From Pedobacter sp. PAMC26386 (GTDB lineage Bacteria; Bacteroidota; Bacteroidia; Sphingobacteriales; Sphingobacteriaceae), in contig CP060294.1 of the NCBI GenBank assembly GCA_014302835.1, positions 558,001 to 622,000 on the forward strand: 64,000 bases of DNA, in the 5' to 3' direction. Below, one piece after another: positions 37,484 through 46,571 of the stretch. The position numbers were made by a program, and so were the translations under genes. Numbering within the stretch: position 1 is the first letter of the stretch; every line of letters starts with the position of its first letter. The notes under the pieces are model-generated. The model had not been told where the DNA came from. It worked only from the letters and a program-made list of their open reading frames with translations, and did not search any database.

Positions 37484-38377
37484 TTAGATGAAAATAGATT
37501 CGTCTCCGATTGATTCAGGCTTATTGGCATTTTCAGATACTCTTTTTGCGTAAATGGTCATTTTCTCTGTAATCCGGTTATTGATAATATCATGATCCGG
37601 ATCAATGAAGATATTCTTCTTGAAGAAAGAGGTTTTGATGAAAAATATCCATTTATAAGATTCACTATCCTCTCCTATATATTTAACTGGACTTTTAGGG
37701 AATTTTAAGTTGTAATCTTCAATGAATTTGTAAAACCAGTTACCGAATATGATGTTTTCGGGTGCTTTGGCTTTTACACGTAAAGGTTCAGGATCATCTG
37801 TATTTTTATATAATTCCAGTTCCAGCACTAGCATACGGTCAAAATCCAGATGATCCATTTCAATATTAATTGGAGTTACCGGGTATTGCCAGATCTTGTA
37901 AATCTCTGTCGGGATACTGATCAGGGCTACATAGGCCCACCAGAACAACAGGGGAACTATAAAGGTCAGAATACTTGTTGCGGCCCATAATCCAAAGTGA
38001 ATCTCGCTCAGCCAGTTGAATGCCAGCTGAAATAAATAAAAGCTGAGCAGTGAACCGACTAATATGCCGAATATGATGAAAATTTTTCTGTCCAGTAATT
38101 CTTCAGGGTATTTCCTGGTAAATAAATAAACAAAGAGCGTACCTGTAATTACATAATATATTTGGCAGATAATATAGCCCCAGGGCATAAAATCAAAGCT
38201 TAAAAATCCGAGGAATCCAGGCAGGGCCAAGACAAGACTTAATACCAGGATGCCTATGATCAATCTTTTGTTGTTAAGAAACTGATTTTTCTTATTTACA
38301 ATCGAGAGTAAAGCTGCTGAGACTACGAAGATTAAAGGGAATAATAAATATCGAATAAAGAATGATTGAACGTCCAT
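37484..38377 (-). CDS. tssN: TssN-type inner-membrane protein of subtype iii T6SS
   Basis: The 297-residue protein begins with about six TM helices (residues 7-160) and ends in a soluble domain of about 130 residues. TssN is one of the components found only in the Bacteroidetes subtype and replaces part of the usual membrane complex. Identification rests on the topology, length and place next to tssK, not on a short motif. It shares a 117-bp divergent intergenic region with tssG. Confidence 0.72.
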   Translation of the reverse strand: MDVQSFFIRYLLFPLIFVVSAALLSIVNKKNQFLNNKRLIIGILVLSLVLALPGFLGFLSFDFMPWGYIICQIYYVITGTLFVYLFTRKYPEELLDRKIFIIFGILVGSLLSFYLFQLAFNWLSEIHFGLWAATSILTFIVPLLFWWAYVALISIPTEIYKIWQYPVTPINIEMDHLDFDRMLVLELELYKNTDDPEPLRVKAKAPENIIFGNWFYKFIEDYNLKFPKSPVKYIGEDSESYKWIFFIKTSFFKKNIFIDPDHDIINNRITEKMTIYAKRVSENANKPESIGDESIFI

Positions 38378-38494
38378 TAAATTGTACTTGATGTTTTTGT
38401 TTAACTGTTAACAAATATAATACCTTAAATCTATCAAAATAAGAATGGTATAGTTATTAGTGTATATTAGTTTAATTATATCGTAAATAAATAT

Positions 38495-39433
38495 ATGAAA
38501 CAGAGGCTGCATTTAAAGAATGATCTGAATACGGATTTTGAAGCTATCACAAAAGTTGCAGAGCTAATTGAAAATGGCGATTTTCATTCTGATCAGATTG
38601 CAGTGCTTCCTGTAGGTGCAAAACAAAGAGCCTATGCAAAGGATATTGGCAATTACTCGTTTTATTATTCTGATAGTAAACGCAAGGATTGTTTAAATAT
38701 TGAGGTTAACCAGGAAGGTTTTTACGATATGCTTCCTGAAGGACTGTTCCATACTCCGCCAACTGGCAGCTCAGGAATGTCTGAGCAGGAAATGGTAGAG
38801 GATGTACAGTTAAGACGTACAGAAGAAAAAGATGCAAGGAAGTTCTTTATGCCTTTTGAGGCAGAGGTTAATTATCTTAAAACTGTATTGCAACTTTATG
38901 AGAACAGATTAGATAAAAGAACGACTTATAATGATCTGACTAATATTTTTGCTGCCGAATGGAAAGAATTTGAATTGCTTGATAAGGAGCAGAGTATAAT
39001 TTGGATGCATTTTCTGCCGGTTATTCATCAAAAGAGGAATGATCTGAAATTTCTTGGGCAATTATTGACTGTACTTTTCAAAGTGCCAGTTGATGTGGTT
39101 TTAAAAAGCACAAATGTAAAGGCAGCCCCTATTGATGAAGGATTACAATTCAGGTTGGGTTTTGGAGCTTTGGGGATTAACTCGATCATTGGTAGCACCT
39201 TTATCACTGACGAAGAAGAGATTTCGATCAATGTGGGCCCCGCAGACATGAGAAAATTAGTCAACTTTTTGCCTGGAACTGCGCATGCACATTTAATAGA
39301 TCTGGCGGTATCTTACCTGGTTCCAGTTGAAACTGAGGTGACAACCAATTTAATTGCAAACCAGCAAAATCAGATAGGAACATTGGGTTCAGAAAGTGCT
39401 AATTCCTATTTAGGATATACTGTGTATCTTTAA
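38495..39433 (+). CDS. tssG: Type VI secretion baseplate subunit TssG
   Basis: The 312-residue protein resembles TssG in its last third (FLPGTAHAHLIDLAVSYLVP) and in the ending YLGYTVYL, the counterpart of the LGWTSWL end of TssG proteins. TssG forms the core wedge of the baseplate together with TssF and TssE. It is the only baseplate gene here on the plus strand before the tssO-like genes and is convergent with tssF (17-base gap). Confidence 0.8.
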   Translation: MKQRLHLKNDLNTDFEAITKVAELIENGDFHSDQIAVLPVGAKQRAYAKDIGNYSFYYSDSKRKDCLNIEVNQEGFYDMLPEGLFHTPPTGSSGMSEQEMVEDVQLRRTEEKDARKFFMPFEAEVNYLKTVLQLYENRLDKRTTYNDLTNIFAAEWKEFELLDKEQSIIWMHFLPVIHQKRNDLKFLGQLLTVLFKVPVDVVLKSTNVKAAPIDEGLQFRLGFGALGINSIIGSTFITDEEEISINVGPADMRKLVNFLPGTAHAHLIDLAVSYLVPVETEVTTNLIANQQNQIGTLGSESANSYLGYTVYL

Positions 39434-39450
39434 ATAGGAATAGCTGAATT

Positions 39451-41304
39451 TTAACTCAGTAAAAGTCTGTAATGGATATTCATTGTACTGCGGATTTCCA
39501 GTTTTGATTTAGTCAGACTGAGTATTGATTTCCATTCTTCTTCATTTAATCCGTTTTGCTGCGCCGGAGTGATCACAATATCAGTGGTCTTAAGAAAACC
39601 TTCTTTTGGATTCTGTGCTGGCATTAGCCCTTTTCTGATGTTTACGGTCTGGACCTTGTTACCTAATTCAAAGAAACAAAAATTAATGATATCTGATTGG
39701 GTAACTAGTCTATTGCCTGTAGTTAGGCCATATTTATAGGCTTGAACCCTGTTTGTTGCATTTAATCTTGACCTTCCGCCTTTTGTATTACTTAATAAAA
39801 ACAGGCTTTCTGGTATTGTTTTACTGCTCTCAAATGATTGCAAGTGACTGCCGGATTTGATCTGATTTCCCATTTCTGCATTGGTTGACCAGAATTCAAG
39901 GAAGAGGATGTCTGCATTGTTCAATGGTTTGACAATGATGTAATTAAGCAGTTCTTTGATGGTGATTAACTGTGCTTTTGTCTTTTGTTCAATGATAGAG
40001 ATATTCTGTTCCAGTTCCTTTAATGAACTGTTTAGAAAATCAGATCCATAGGCAGAAAACGCAGCTTTTTCGTCTCTTAACAACTCAAAAAGATAATCTA
40101 CAATCTCTTTTGCGTTCCTATTGTCAAAACGTTCTGAACCGCCATAACGAATGGAGAATGAGCCTGCATTAGCGTCGTCATCGTGACTGTGCGGAATTTC
40201 TGTATAGGAGTTTCCTGCTTTATCTGTTAGTGAGTCTACACATAAAAACTGATCGTGATCCTGAAGTTTGATGGGCATAATATTGGTCATCATTTTCAGC
40301 CGGTGTTTAAAATCGTGTATTCTCTTATTGACTACCGGGAAAGCGTTTATGGAGACGTGTAACTCGTCTAGCATAGCTTCTGTAATAGCCGCCGGAAAGA
40401 CAACTTTTAGCCAGAGTATGGGTTTCTTGAAACTGGTTAGGCTGCCTGTTTGAAAGGCAGTATCAAATTCTTTTGGATAGAGTTGTAAATACGATTGCTG
40501 CGGGAATATATTCTCCTGATCTATAGTTAGAAATCTATTGGCATAGAACGCATTAACGTCTTCTGTGATTAAGTTTAAAACATCCTGATTCTCAAAAGGA
40601 GATTGTATGTTCTTTTCTGATTCTATATAGAACTTGTTTAGAGAAAGGTTAACGGGTAAGTCGTTTAAAAACCACCTGGTAAGCGTAAGAAGGTCATAAA
40701 TGCTGTCGTTTACAACGTAATTACGCCAGTCAAAATAGAAGCTTAAACCGGGTAATAGGGCAAGTACTGGCGGATTTTCAATTCCAATATAAAGGGTGTT
40801 TTTATCCAGTCCTTCGCCTGGATTACTGTGTGTTAGTAAAGACTTATTGTGTTGTGTGTCAATTTTAAAGATATTGCTTCCGTTAGCGAGGTAAGAGATT
40901 TCTGATTGGTATACTTTTACTGGCTTTAAAGGACTAAAAAAGATATCTGATGTATTTTCACCACTGTTTTCATTTTTATCTTTCAGCCTCTTTCTGAAGA
41001 AGAATTGTGTATTAGTCTCAATAATTTCAGTGGCTTCAATGGCACGGGCGTGTAGAATGGCGTGTGCGGGAAGTGCTGTTGTTAGGGTATCCGAAGCCAG
41101 AATACGGGATATGCGGTCCAGGATTCTGTTCTCAAGGTTTTTTACGTCATTAGAAACATTGAAAAGTTCGGTACTTAATGCTTCAATAAGTAATTTAACC
41201 AGCGGATCAAAATCATTTGTGTTTTTTATACCCCAATAGTCGAGCGCATTTTTTAAAATTCTATTTCTTATTTCGTCTTTGGAAGAATAAAATATGTTTT
41301 TCAT
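39451..41304 (-). CDS. tssF: Type VI secretion baseplate subunit TssF
   Basis: The 617-residue protein matches TssF (VasA, DUF879) in overall plan: the N-terminal helical part (LLIEALSTELFNVSNDVKNLENRILDRISR), a LPAHAILHARA segment and a TSSF-like C-terminal domain (KYGLTTGNRLVTQSDIINFCF). Two TssF chains with one TssG make the baseplate wedge. Its 5' leader is unusual: 36 bases that include the start codon are repeated directly upstream (41299-41389). Confidence 0.85.
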   Translation of the reverse strand: MKNIFYSSKDEIRNRILKNALDYWGIKNTNDFDPLVKLLIEALSTELFNVSNDVKNLENRILDRISRILASDTLTTALPAHAILHARAIEATEIIETNTQFFFRKRLKDKNENSGENTSDIFFSPLKPVKVYQSEISYLANGSNIFKIDTQHNKSLLTHSNPGEGLDKNTLYIGIENPPVLALLPGLSFYFDWRNYVVNDSIYDLLTLTRWFLNDLPVNLSLNKFYIESEKNIQSPFENQDVLNLITEDVNAFYANRFLTIDQENIFPQQSYLQLYPKEFDTAFQTGSLTSFKKPILWLKVVFPAAITEAMLDELHVSINAFPVVNKRIHDFKHRLKMMTNIMPIKLQDHDQFLCVDSLTDKAGNSYTEIPHSHDDDANAGSFSIRYGGSERFDNRNAKEIVDYLFELLRDEKAAFSAYGSDFLNSSLKELEQNISIIEQKTKAQLITIKELLNYIIVKPLNNADILFLEFWSTNAEMGNQIKSGSHLQSFESSKTIPESLFLLSNTKGGRSRLNATNRVQAYKYGLTTGNRLVTQSDIINFCFFELGNKVQTVNIRKGLMPAQNPKEGFLKTTDIVITPAQQNGLNEEEWKSILSLTKSKLEIRSTMNIHYRLLLS

Positions 41305-41403
41305 CTAGTATTTATATTTTTAATTGTGATGAAGCTGTCATTAAGGATGACGGTTTCATCTAGTATTTATATTTTTAATTGTGATGAAGGATGGCGGTTT
41401 CAT
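41299..41403 (-). repeat. Tandem duplication spanning the tssF start codon
   Basis: A 36-base block at 41299-41334, containing the tssF start (41302-41304), recurs at 41354-41389. The spacer parts (41335-41353 and 41390-41397) are related, the second lacking 11 bases, and a third partial copy begins at 41398. Each copy offers an ATG on the minus strand, giving short ORFs of about 15 codons ahead of tssF. The duplication may influence translation of tssF. Confidence 0.75.
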
Positions 41404-41563
41404 CTGGTTCTTATGTTTTGTTTAGGTTTTTATTCGGTAAGCTTAAATAAATTAATTTCAAATTGTTGCTTATAAACCCACTTTATCGTCTTGTAACAGC
41501 TTTGTTAGGTATCTGTCTGTCTATAAATTAGTTCAGTGTTTCCTTAAAATAGAACACTACGAC

Positions 41564-41998
41564 CTAACTTGATAGTGGACTTAAGAATAAGCCTGTGTTA
41601 AAATAATATTTTTCTCCTGTAATGTTCATTTTACCCCAGATGGAAATATCAACTTTCTTCTTGATTTCTGTTACATTTCGCATAGAAAATTTCTTCTCCA
41701 CTTCAGTCATATTAATTTCTACCTCTACCTGATATAGTCTGCGCTCATATTCTGTGATAGATCTAAGCAGGGATTGCCTGAATTTTTCTTCCCATGTGGT
41801 CTCACTAACTATTAATTCAAAGTCCAGGTCCCATATTTCACATCCAAAGTTCCTGTTGTGCCTGTGTTCACCAAACCTTGTGAAAATGATTAATTCGATA
41901 TTCTGTGAGATAGATTTACCCAAGTCCGCCTCCAGGAGATCCTTATTCTCGAGAATGTTTTTTAAACGAAATGGTTTGTTGTATAAAGAATCGGACAT
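41564..41998 (-). CDS. tssE: Type VI secretion baseplate subunit TssE (gp25-like)
   Basis: This 144-residue protein of the GPW/gp25 family has the segment RFGEHRHNRNFGCEIWDLDFE, matching the GPW/gp25 core that carries the conserved acidic and aromatic residues. It starts sheath assembly on the baseplate. It is divergent from the TssO-like genes and is separated from tssF by a 259-bp gap that holds the repeat block and otherwise nothing I can identify. Confidence 0.8.
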   Translation of the reverse strand: MSDSLYNKPFRLKNILENKDLLEADLGKSISQNIELIIFTRFGEHRHNRNFGCEIWDLDFELIVSETTWEEKFRQSLLRSITEYERRLYQVEVEINMTEVEKKFSMRNVTEIKKKVDISIWGKMNITGEKYYFNTGLFLSPLSS

Positions 41999-42089
41999 AC
42001 GTTAATGCTTAAGTGGAACAATAATTGGTAAATGCATAATCAATATTACGTCCAGAATTTATATATTGGAAGATAATACTAACGCACCT

Positions 42090-42131
42090 TTAATAAACAT
42101 GTTATTATAATTAATAAACATGTTATTATAA
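42090..42131. repeat. Two tandem copies of a 21-bp AT-rich unit
   Basis: The unit TTAATAAACATGTTATTATAA (stated in parts: TTAATAAACATG, TTATTATAA) is present twice without a gap. Each copy has the palindromic core AACATGTT. The repeat lies in the 164-bp divergent region between tssE and the TssO-like genes, about 30 bases before the latter. It may hold regulator sites or change promoter spacing when the copy number varies. Confidence 0.75.
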
Positions 42132-42162
42132 TTAAAATTTTACACCTCTCAAATCTGCTTTA

Positions 42163-42684
42163 ATGAAACCCATAAATGCTCAGGAACTGAATAAGTCTTA
42201 TCGGCTCTTTGTTCTGAATTTTATTTCCCTTATTATTTTCGCAGTCTTATGCGTATATCTGTTTTTTGCAGCCTCCAAATTTGAATATGCACTTTTAGAA
42301 AAGGAGGTCAAACAAACCGATCAGCTTCTGGCTAAACGAAAAGATATCAATACCAAATTTGATATGATCCTGCTAAGATTTAAACAACTTTCTAAATACT
42401 CCTCAATAAATTCTGAGGAGATGAATAATCAGGCTATCATGCTTGAAGATATCCAAAATACAAATTTTAAAATCAAAGACATTATTAAAAAGGAAAATAC
42501 ACCGGTCAGCAGTTTTTTGCTGTATAAGAAAATGACTGAGGACGTTTCACAGATGGCGGGTATACAGGACTCTTTATTTACCACCAGGTTTCAGATCGAG
42601 AACGTTAAAACGCAACTGGATGCTTGTTTTAAAACAAATACTACTGCGGCCAAAAGAATAAGGGGAGGAAGATTTAACAGGTAA
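42163..42684 (+). CDS. TssO-like membrane-anchored coiled-coil protein (T6SS subtype iii)
   Basis: The 173-residue protein has a short cytoplasmic N-terminus, one TM helix (about 16-37, FVLNFISLIIFAVLCVYLFF) and a long helical coiled coil (about 40-170). Such single-TM proteins (TssO/TssP/TssQ group) are peculiar to the Bacteroidetes system and probably build its envelope-spanning part. The layout mirrors the next gene, 2 bases away. Which of the named family members it is, I cannot decide from sequence alone. Confidence 0.65.
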   Translation: MKPINAQELNKSYRLFVLNFISLIIFAVLCVYLFFAASKFEYALLEKEVKQTDQLLAKRKDINTKFDMILLRFKQLSKYSSINSEEMNNQAIMLEDIQNTNFKIKDIIKKENTPVSSFLLYKKMTEDVSQMAGIQDSLFTTRFQIENVKTQLDACFKTNTTAAKRIRGGRFNR

Positions 42685-42686
42685 TT

Positions 42687-43184
42687 ATGATCAAATTAAG
42701 TATAAAAGAACGAAGAGACCAGTTCCTGTTTTTTATAGGAATATTCTTGTTTACGACTGCGCTATTAAGCTTCGGATTATTTTATGATTATGGCAAAGGA
42801 AGAATGGTTTCTAAACAGGACTTAGCCGATAAACTGGAACAGAACGCAGAATTTGAAGCCACTGTTAAAGAACAAAGGGCAACTATTGATACCGCTTATA
42901 AAGATATCATGACTTTTGATCCGGGTGTACAAGCTGTTTTTCTGGAGAATGATATCAAAAACTCTGTTGCGTCCATTAAATCGAATTATGAAAGGAAAGC
43001 ATATGACCAGCGCTATAAAACCTTTCTTCAGGCTTCTACGCTTTACAGTGCTTTGTTTTACAACAGGAGAGAGTTAAAAGGAAATAACAAGGATATAGAC
43101 AGGTTAAACAAATCATTAGAAGATTGTAAGTTATCTACACGCCAGTTAAGACAAACAATGGGCAGTCAGCCTGCCGCGAGATAA
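42687..43184 (+). CDS. Second TssO-like membrane-anchored coiled-coil protein
   Basis: This 165-residue protein starts IKLSIKERRDQFLFFIGI and has one TM helix (about 14-34) followed by a helical domain to the end (NYERKAYDQRYKTFLQAS). It resembles TssO in size and layout. Together with the preceding gene it forms a pair of membrane-linked components of the same assembly. It begins 2 bases after the previous stop, so the two are translated from one message. Confidence 0.68.
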   Translation: MIKLSIKERRDQFLFFIGIFLFTTALLSFGLFYDYGKGRMVSKQDLADKLEQNAEFEATVKEQRATIDTAYKDIMTFDPGVQAVFLENDIKNSVASIKSNYERKAYDQRYKTFLQASTLYSALFYNRRELKGNNKDIDRLNKSLEDCKLSTRQLRQTMGSQPAAR

Positions 43185-43224
43185 CCCGCACAAATCAAAA
43201 TTAATAAAAACAAAATATAAACCT

Positions 43225-44175
43225 ATGGCCGACACTAATACTACTAATGGAAAATCAGTGAGCAGCAATTCGCAGGGATACATTTTCCTGTATATTTTTA
43301 TTGCAATCCTGATTATAGCAGCACTTATCTTTTTGCTGAAAAGTTCTTTTTTTGATAAACGTAATGTTGATGCAAGGATTTTGAAGGATGAAATGTATCT
43401 GAATGAAGACCTTGTGTTTACGGATAATACAAGAAGTGCTAAGAAATGGCTTTGGGAATTTGGTAATGGTGCCAAATTAACTACCCAAAACGGAAGTTAC
43501 CGGTATAACAGAGCAGGATCGTATATTGTGCGGTTGACCGTTGATGGAGAATTAAAAGAGCAATTCCCGGTTACTGTCAGAGACACTGTGATTGCCGCCT
43601 TAGATACAATGGTGACGATAAGCGGGCCTACCTCTGGTGTCGTGAACGAAGAGGTCAGGGTAGAGGCCGAAGGGAAGGCTAATCAATTTGAATGGTCTTT
43701 CGGAGAAACAAATCGTGTAGATGTGAAGGGTAGAACTGCTTTGTATACCTTCCACACCCCTGGTAAATTCATGGTTAAATTAACGACTGACAGAAGCCAC
43801 AGACCTATTTATCATACCATTTTTATCACAGATCCAAATGCGGAACTGGATGCGGATATGGTTGTACCAGGAGAAGGTGAGCAAAAAGTTATTGATGATA
43901 TCAGAGCACGCTTACAGGCTATTGCGAATGGAGCAGACTTTAATTCAAATTATTACTACTTGATTCGTAGGTATATGTGTAACAATGAGAAGGTTACCGT
44001 GGCTGTAGACCAGGATGGAATTAAGAAATCGAGTGATTTTTATTCTTACTGTATGGGATTGACTTTCGGGGGAGAAATTGTTGTTGATGAAGCTCAATTG
44101 ACTATCAGCCCTAATTCTACCTGTGCAACCCTGGTAAATATCAAACAACATTCAGCGAATACAGTAAAAAAATAA
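43225..44175 (+). CDS. PKD-domain membrane protein of T6SS (TssP-like)
   Basis: This 316-residue protein has one TM helix (about 20-42), then two PKD/Ig-like domains (about 50-120 and 125-195; SAKKWLWEFGNGAKLTT and ANQFEWSFGETN are the WxFGxG-type cores), and a C-terminal region. PKD domains project from membranes and bind partners. The gene lies in the tssO-like to tssR string and is likely a periplasmic scaffold of the system. The TssP name is by position and family only. Confidence 0.62.
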   Translation: MADTNTTNGKSVSSNSQGYIFLYIFIAILIIAALIFLLKSSFFDKRNVDARILKDEMYLNEDLVFTDNTRSAKKWLWEFGNGAKLTTQNGSYRYNRAGSYIVRLTVDGELKEQFPVTVRDTVIAALDTMVTISGPTSGVVNEEVRVEAEGKANQFEWSFGETNRVDVKGRTALYTFHTPGKFMVKLTTDRSHRPIYHTIFITDPNAELDADMVVPGEGEQKVIDDIRARLQAIANGADFNSNYYYLIRRYMCNNEKVTVAVDQDGIKKSSDFYSYCMGLTFGGEIVVDEAQLTISPNSTCATLVNIKQHSANTVKK

Positions 44176-44181
44176 CCAAAT

Positions 44182-46560
44182 ATGAAACGAATTATATCCC
44201 TCTCTATATTGATTGCTCAAACGGCTTTTGTCATGGCGCAATCGCCTGCAGCGTTTGGAAAGAAAGTAAAATATATGCCTAAGGCTTATGCTAAACCATC
44301 TGCCTTTACTAATGTGAATGAAGATGGTGGCAAAACGAGCTTGCCATGGATTGTTTTCTCTGATAGAGACGAAAACTATACGACCACTGCACCAGGCGGA
44401 AGTTTGATTATGAAAAAACTGAACTTTATGGAACCTTTTTATGTTTCCAAAGAGGAAAATGGGTATTTAAAATTGATTAAATACAAATCTGGGATGATCA
44501 GGGGAAGAAAGATTAATGATAAGAAAAGTGCAATTAGTTACGGATGGATTCCGAAATCAAAAATGCTGTTATGGCAAAGATCATATTCCAATCAGAAATC
44601 AGGTTATCCCGAAAAATCGATTGCAATCATCACAGGTAAAGTTCCTTTGACAGAGTCTAAATTCTATTATGATAATACGGATTCTGCTTTTGTTTATAGT
44701 TCTCCTGAATTGAAAAAGAAAGTGTCAAAGGTGAGGTTACATGAATTCAACTATATCTTTAAAAAATCTGAAGATGGTAAGAAATACCTGATCGGAAATG
44801 AAGATCAGCTGGTTACTGACAGTGCAAGGAAAAGTATCTATGGCTGGATAGCTGCGGATGCGGTTCATAGTTATGGTGACAGGTTGTATATCACACCAAC
44901 GCGGATTGATTCTTATGACCAGAGCGATTCAGTATCACTGGTGCTTAACGGGGTACATATGGACCCGCTTTTATCTGCAAATGATGTGATCCTTAGAAGT
45001 GCACCAGTTGTGAATGATGATGGGGCTGGGAATTATACTTTAGGGGTAGCTAGTGATGTTTATAATAAATCAAATAATAAGTTAATTACGATCAACGGGT
45101 CAACACTGTCTTACCTGACTTACCTGGAACTGAGAAAAAACATCCACCAAATCAATGTGATTTTTGTGGTAGATGGTGGTAGTCCGATGTCAAGGTATTT
45201 CTCAGGGCTAACTAATACTATTCAATCATTCGAAAATATCTTCAATGATTATGGTAAAAAGCATAAAGTGAGTTATGGTGCTGTGGTTTATAGAAATGAG
45301 GCTGCGGGGTTATTAAGCACGCCTTCTGTATCCCCGGATTACAGAAAATTAATGAGTTTCCTTTCTGCTGAAGCTAAGAAAACGGAAAGATATAATGGTA
45401 GAATCACTGCTGAGCCTGTTTTTGATGGGGTAAGGGCTGGATTAAACTTGTTAAAGAGTCATAAAAATGAAACCAACCTAATTGTTTTGATTGGTAGTAC
45501 GGGAAATGAGACGTCTTCAGCTTATAAATTAAGCCAGCTGACGGAAGAATTTGCACGTGCAGATGCAAGATTACTAGCTATTCAGTTATACAGTGATTAT
45601 GACCAGTTATTCAATAATTTTGTATTACAATCAAAAAAATTAGTATCTGAATCGGCAATCTATTCGGCAGATAAAAAGAAGAGATTTTTAGTAAAGGGTG
45701 AAGGACTGAATAATACGCAGGCCTACAACACCAGCAGACTGGATTCAATTTCTTATTACCTCGATTACCCTAAAAATAGTTTAATTCAGGGTGGGGTAGT
45801 TTTCCCAACTAAAGGGTCTGTAAATTCAGCTGAATCTATGAACATCGCTATGCGACGTTTCATTAAAGAAACTGACATGGATATCAATAACCAGGTCAGT
45901 TCTTTAGACAGTGCTTTCAGATTGACAGGTATTGAACGTAAAAATTTATCTCCGATTGTTGAAAGTAGATTATCTGCACCAGTAGGTGATGATGTGGCAG
46001 ATAAAATGCCGCATAATGGGTTTAAATATTTCATAACTTCTTCTGTTCATTCTGATATTGTTTCTAAAAACAAAGATCTGTTGCAATATGCACTGGTCTT
46101 AAATACAATGGAGTATAAACAGATTAATGATATATTTTCGTTAATGATTGGACAGAATCTGCAGCCAGATCAGTCTTCGTTCAGAAAAAAATTGCAGAAA
46201 AATTATTTTAATATTATGCGCAATTTACTGGATATAGATATTTCTAAAGGCCATATTAAACCGATGACGTTGTCCAATTATATTAAAGCGGTAACAGGTT
46301 TGCCTGTTGCGAATCAACTGCTGAATAAATATACCGTTGCTGACTTAAAAAGCCAGAGTAAAATGCCACAGGCCGATTTTGAAGCTTATTTGAAGTTTCT
46401 GATCAGCTCAAGTGAGCAGATTAAAAGAGGAACGCAAATAGGGCAGCAGTTTAATTCCAATGGAAAAACTTATTACTACATCACGGAGAAGAATTTTGTG
46501 CAGGCTGCTACGAATGAGAATGCAGTGAAAAATGAGAATGCAGTAAAAGAAACCCCTTAG
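44182..46560 (+). CDS. tssR: TssR-type secreted protein with vWA domain
   Basis: The 792-residue exported protein has a signal peptide (MKRIISLSILIAQTAFVMAQ), an N-terminal beta-rich part (about 40-300), a von Willebrand A-like domain (about 325-500; NVIFVVDGGSPMSRYF replaces the usual DxSxS) and a helical C-terminus. It ends in two copies of NENAVK. TssR is one of the Bacteroidetes-specific T6SS proteins. It starts 6 bases after the PKD gene and precedes tssH by 11 bases. Confidence 0.75.
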   Translation: MKRIISLSILIAQTAFVMAQSPAAFGKKVKYMPKAYAKPSAFTNVNEDGGKTSLPWIVFSDRDENYTTTAPGGSLIMKKLNFMEPFYVSKEENGYLKLIKYKSGMIRGRKINDKKSAISYGWIPKSKMLLWQRSYSNQKSGYPEKSIAIITGKVPLTESKFYYDNTDSAFVYSSPELKKKVSKVRLHEFNYIFKKSEDGKKYLIGNEDQLVTDSARKSIYGWIAADAVHSYGDRLYITPTRIDSYDQSDSVSLVLNGVHMDPLLSANDVILRSAPVVNDDGAGNYTLGVASDVYNKSNNKLITINGSTLSYLTYLELRKNIHQINVIFVVDGGSPMSRYFSGLTNTIQSFENIFNDYGKKHKVSYGAVVYRNEAAGLLSTPSVSPDYRKLMSFLSAEAKKTERYNGRITAEPVFDGVRAGLNLLKSHKNETNLIVLIGSTGNETSSAYKLSQLTEEFARADARLLAIQLYSDYDQLFNNFVLQSKKLVSESAIYSADKKKRFLVKGEGLNNTQAYNTSRLDSISYYLDYPKNSLIQGGVVFPTKGSVNSAESMNIAMRRFIKETDMDINNQVSSLDSAFRLTGIERKNLSPIVESRLSAPVGDDVADKMPHNGFKYFITSSVHSDIVSKNKDLLQYALVLNTMEYKQINDIFSLMIGQNLQPDQSSFRKKLQKNYFNIMRNLLDIDISKGHIKPMTLSNYIKAVTGLPVANQLLNKYTVADLKSQSKMPQADFEAYLKFLISSSEQIKRGTQIGQQFNSNGKTYYYITEKNFVQAATNENAVKNENAVKETP

Positions 46561-46571
46561 TTTTAGATATT

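Noticed and set aside
42012..42027. TGGAAC-N6-TTGG near the tssE/tssO-like region as a third sigma-54 site
   Set aside because: Spacing fits but the -12 half ends in GG instead of GC and the -24 half lacks the C; below the level I would report as a site.
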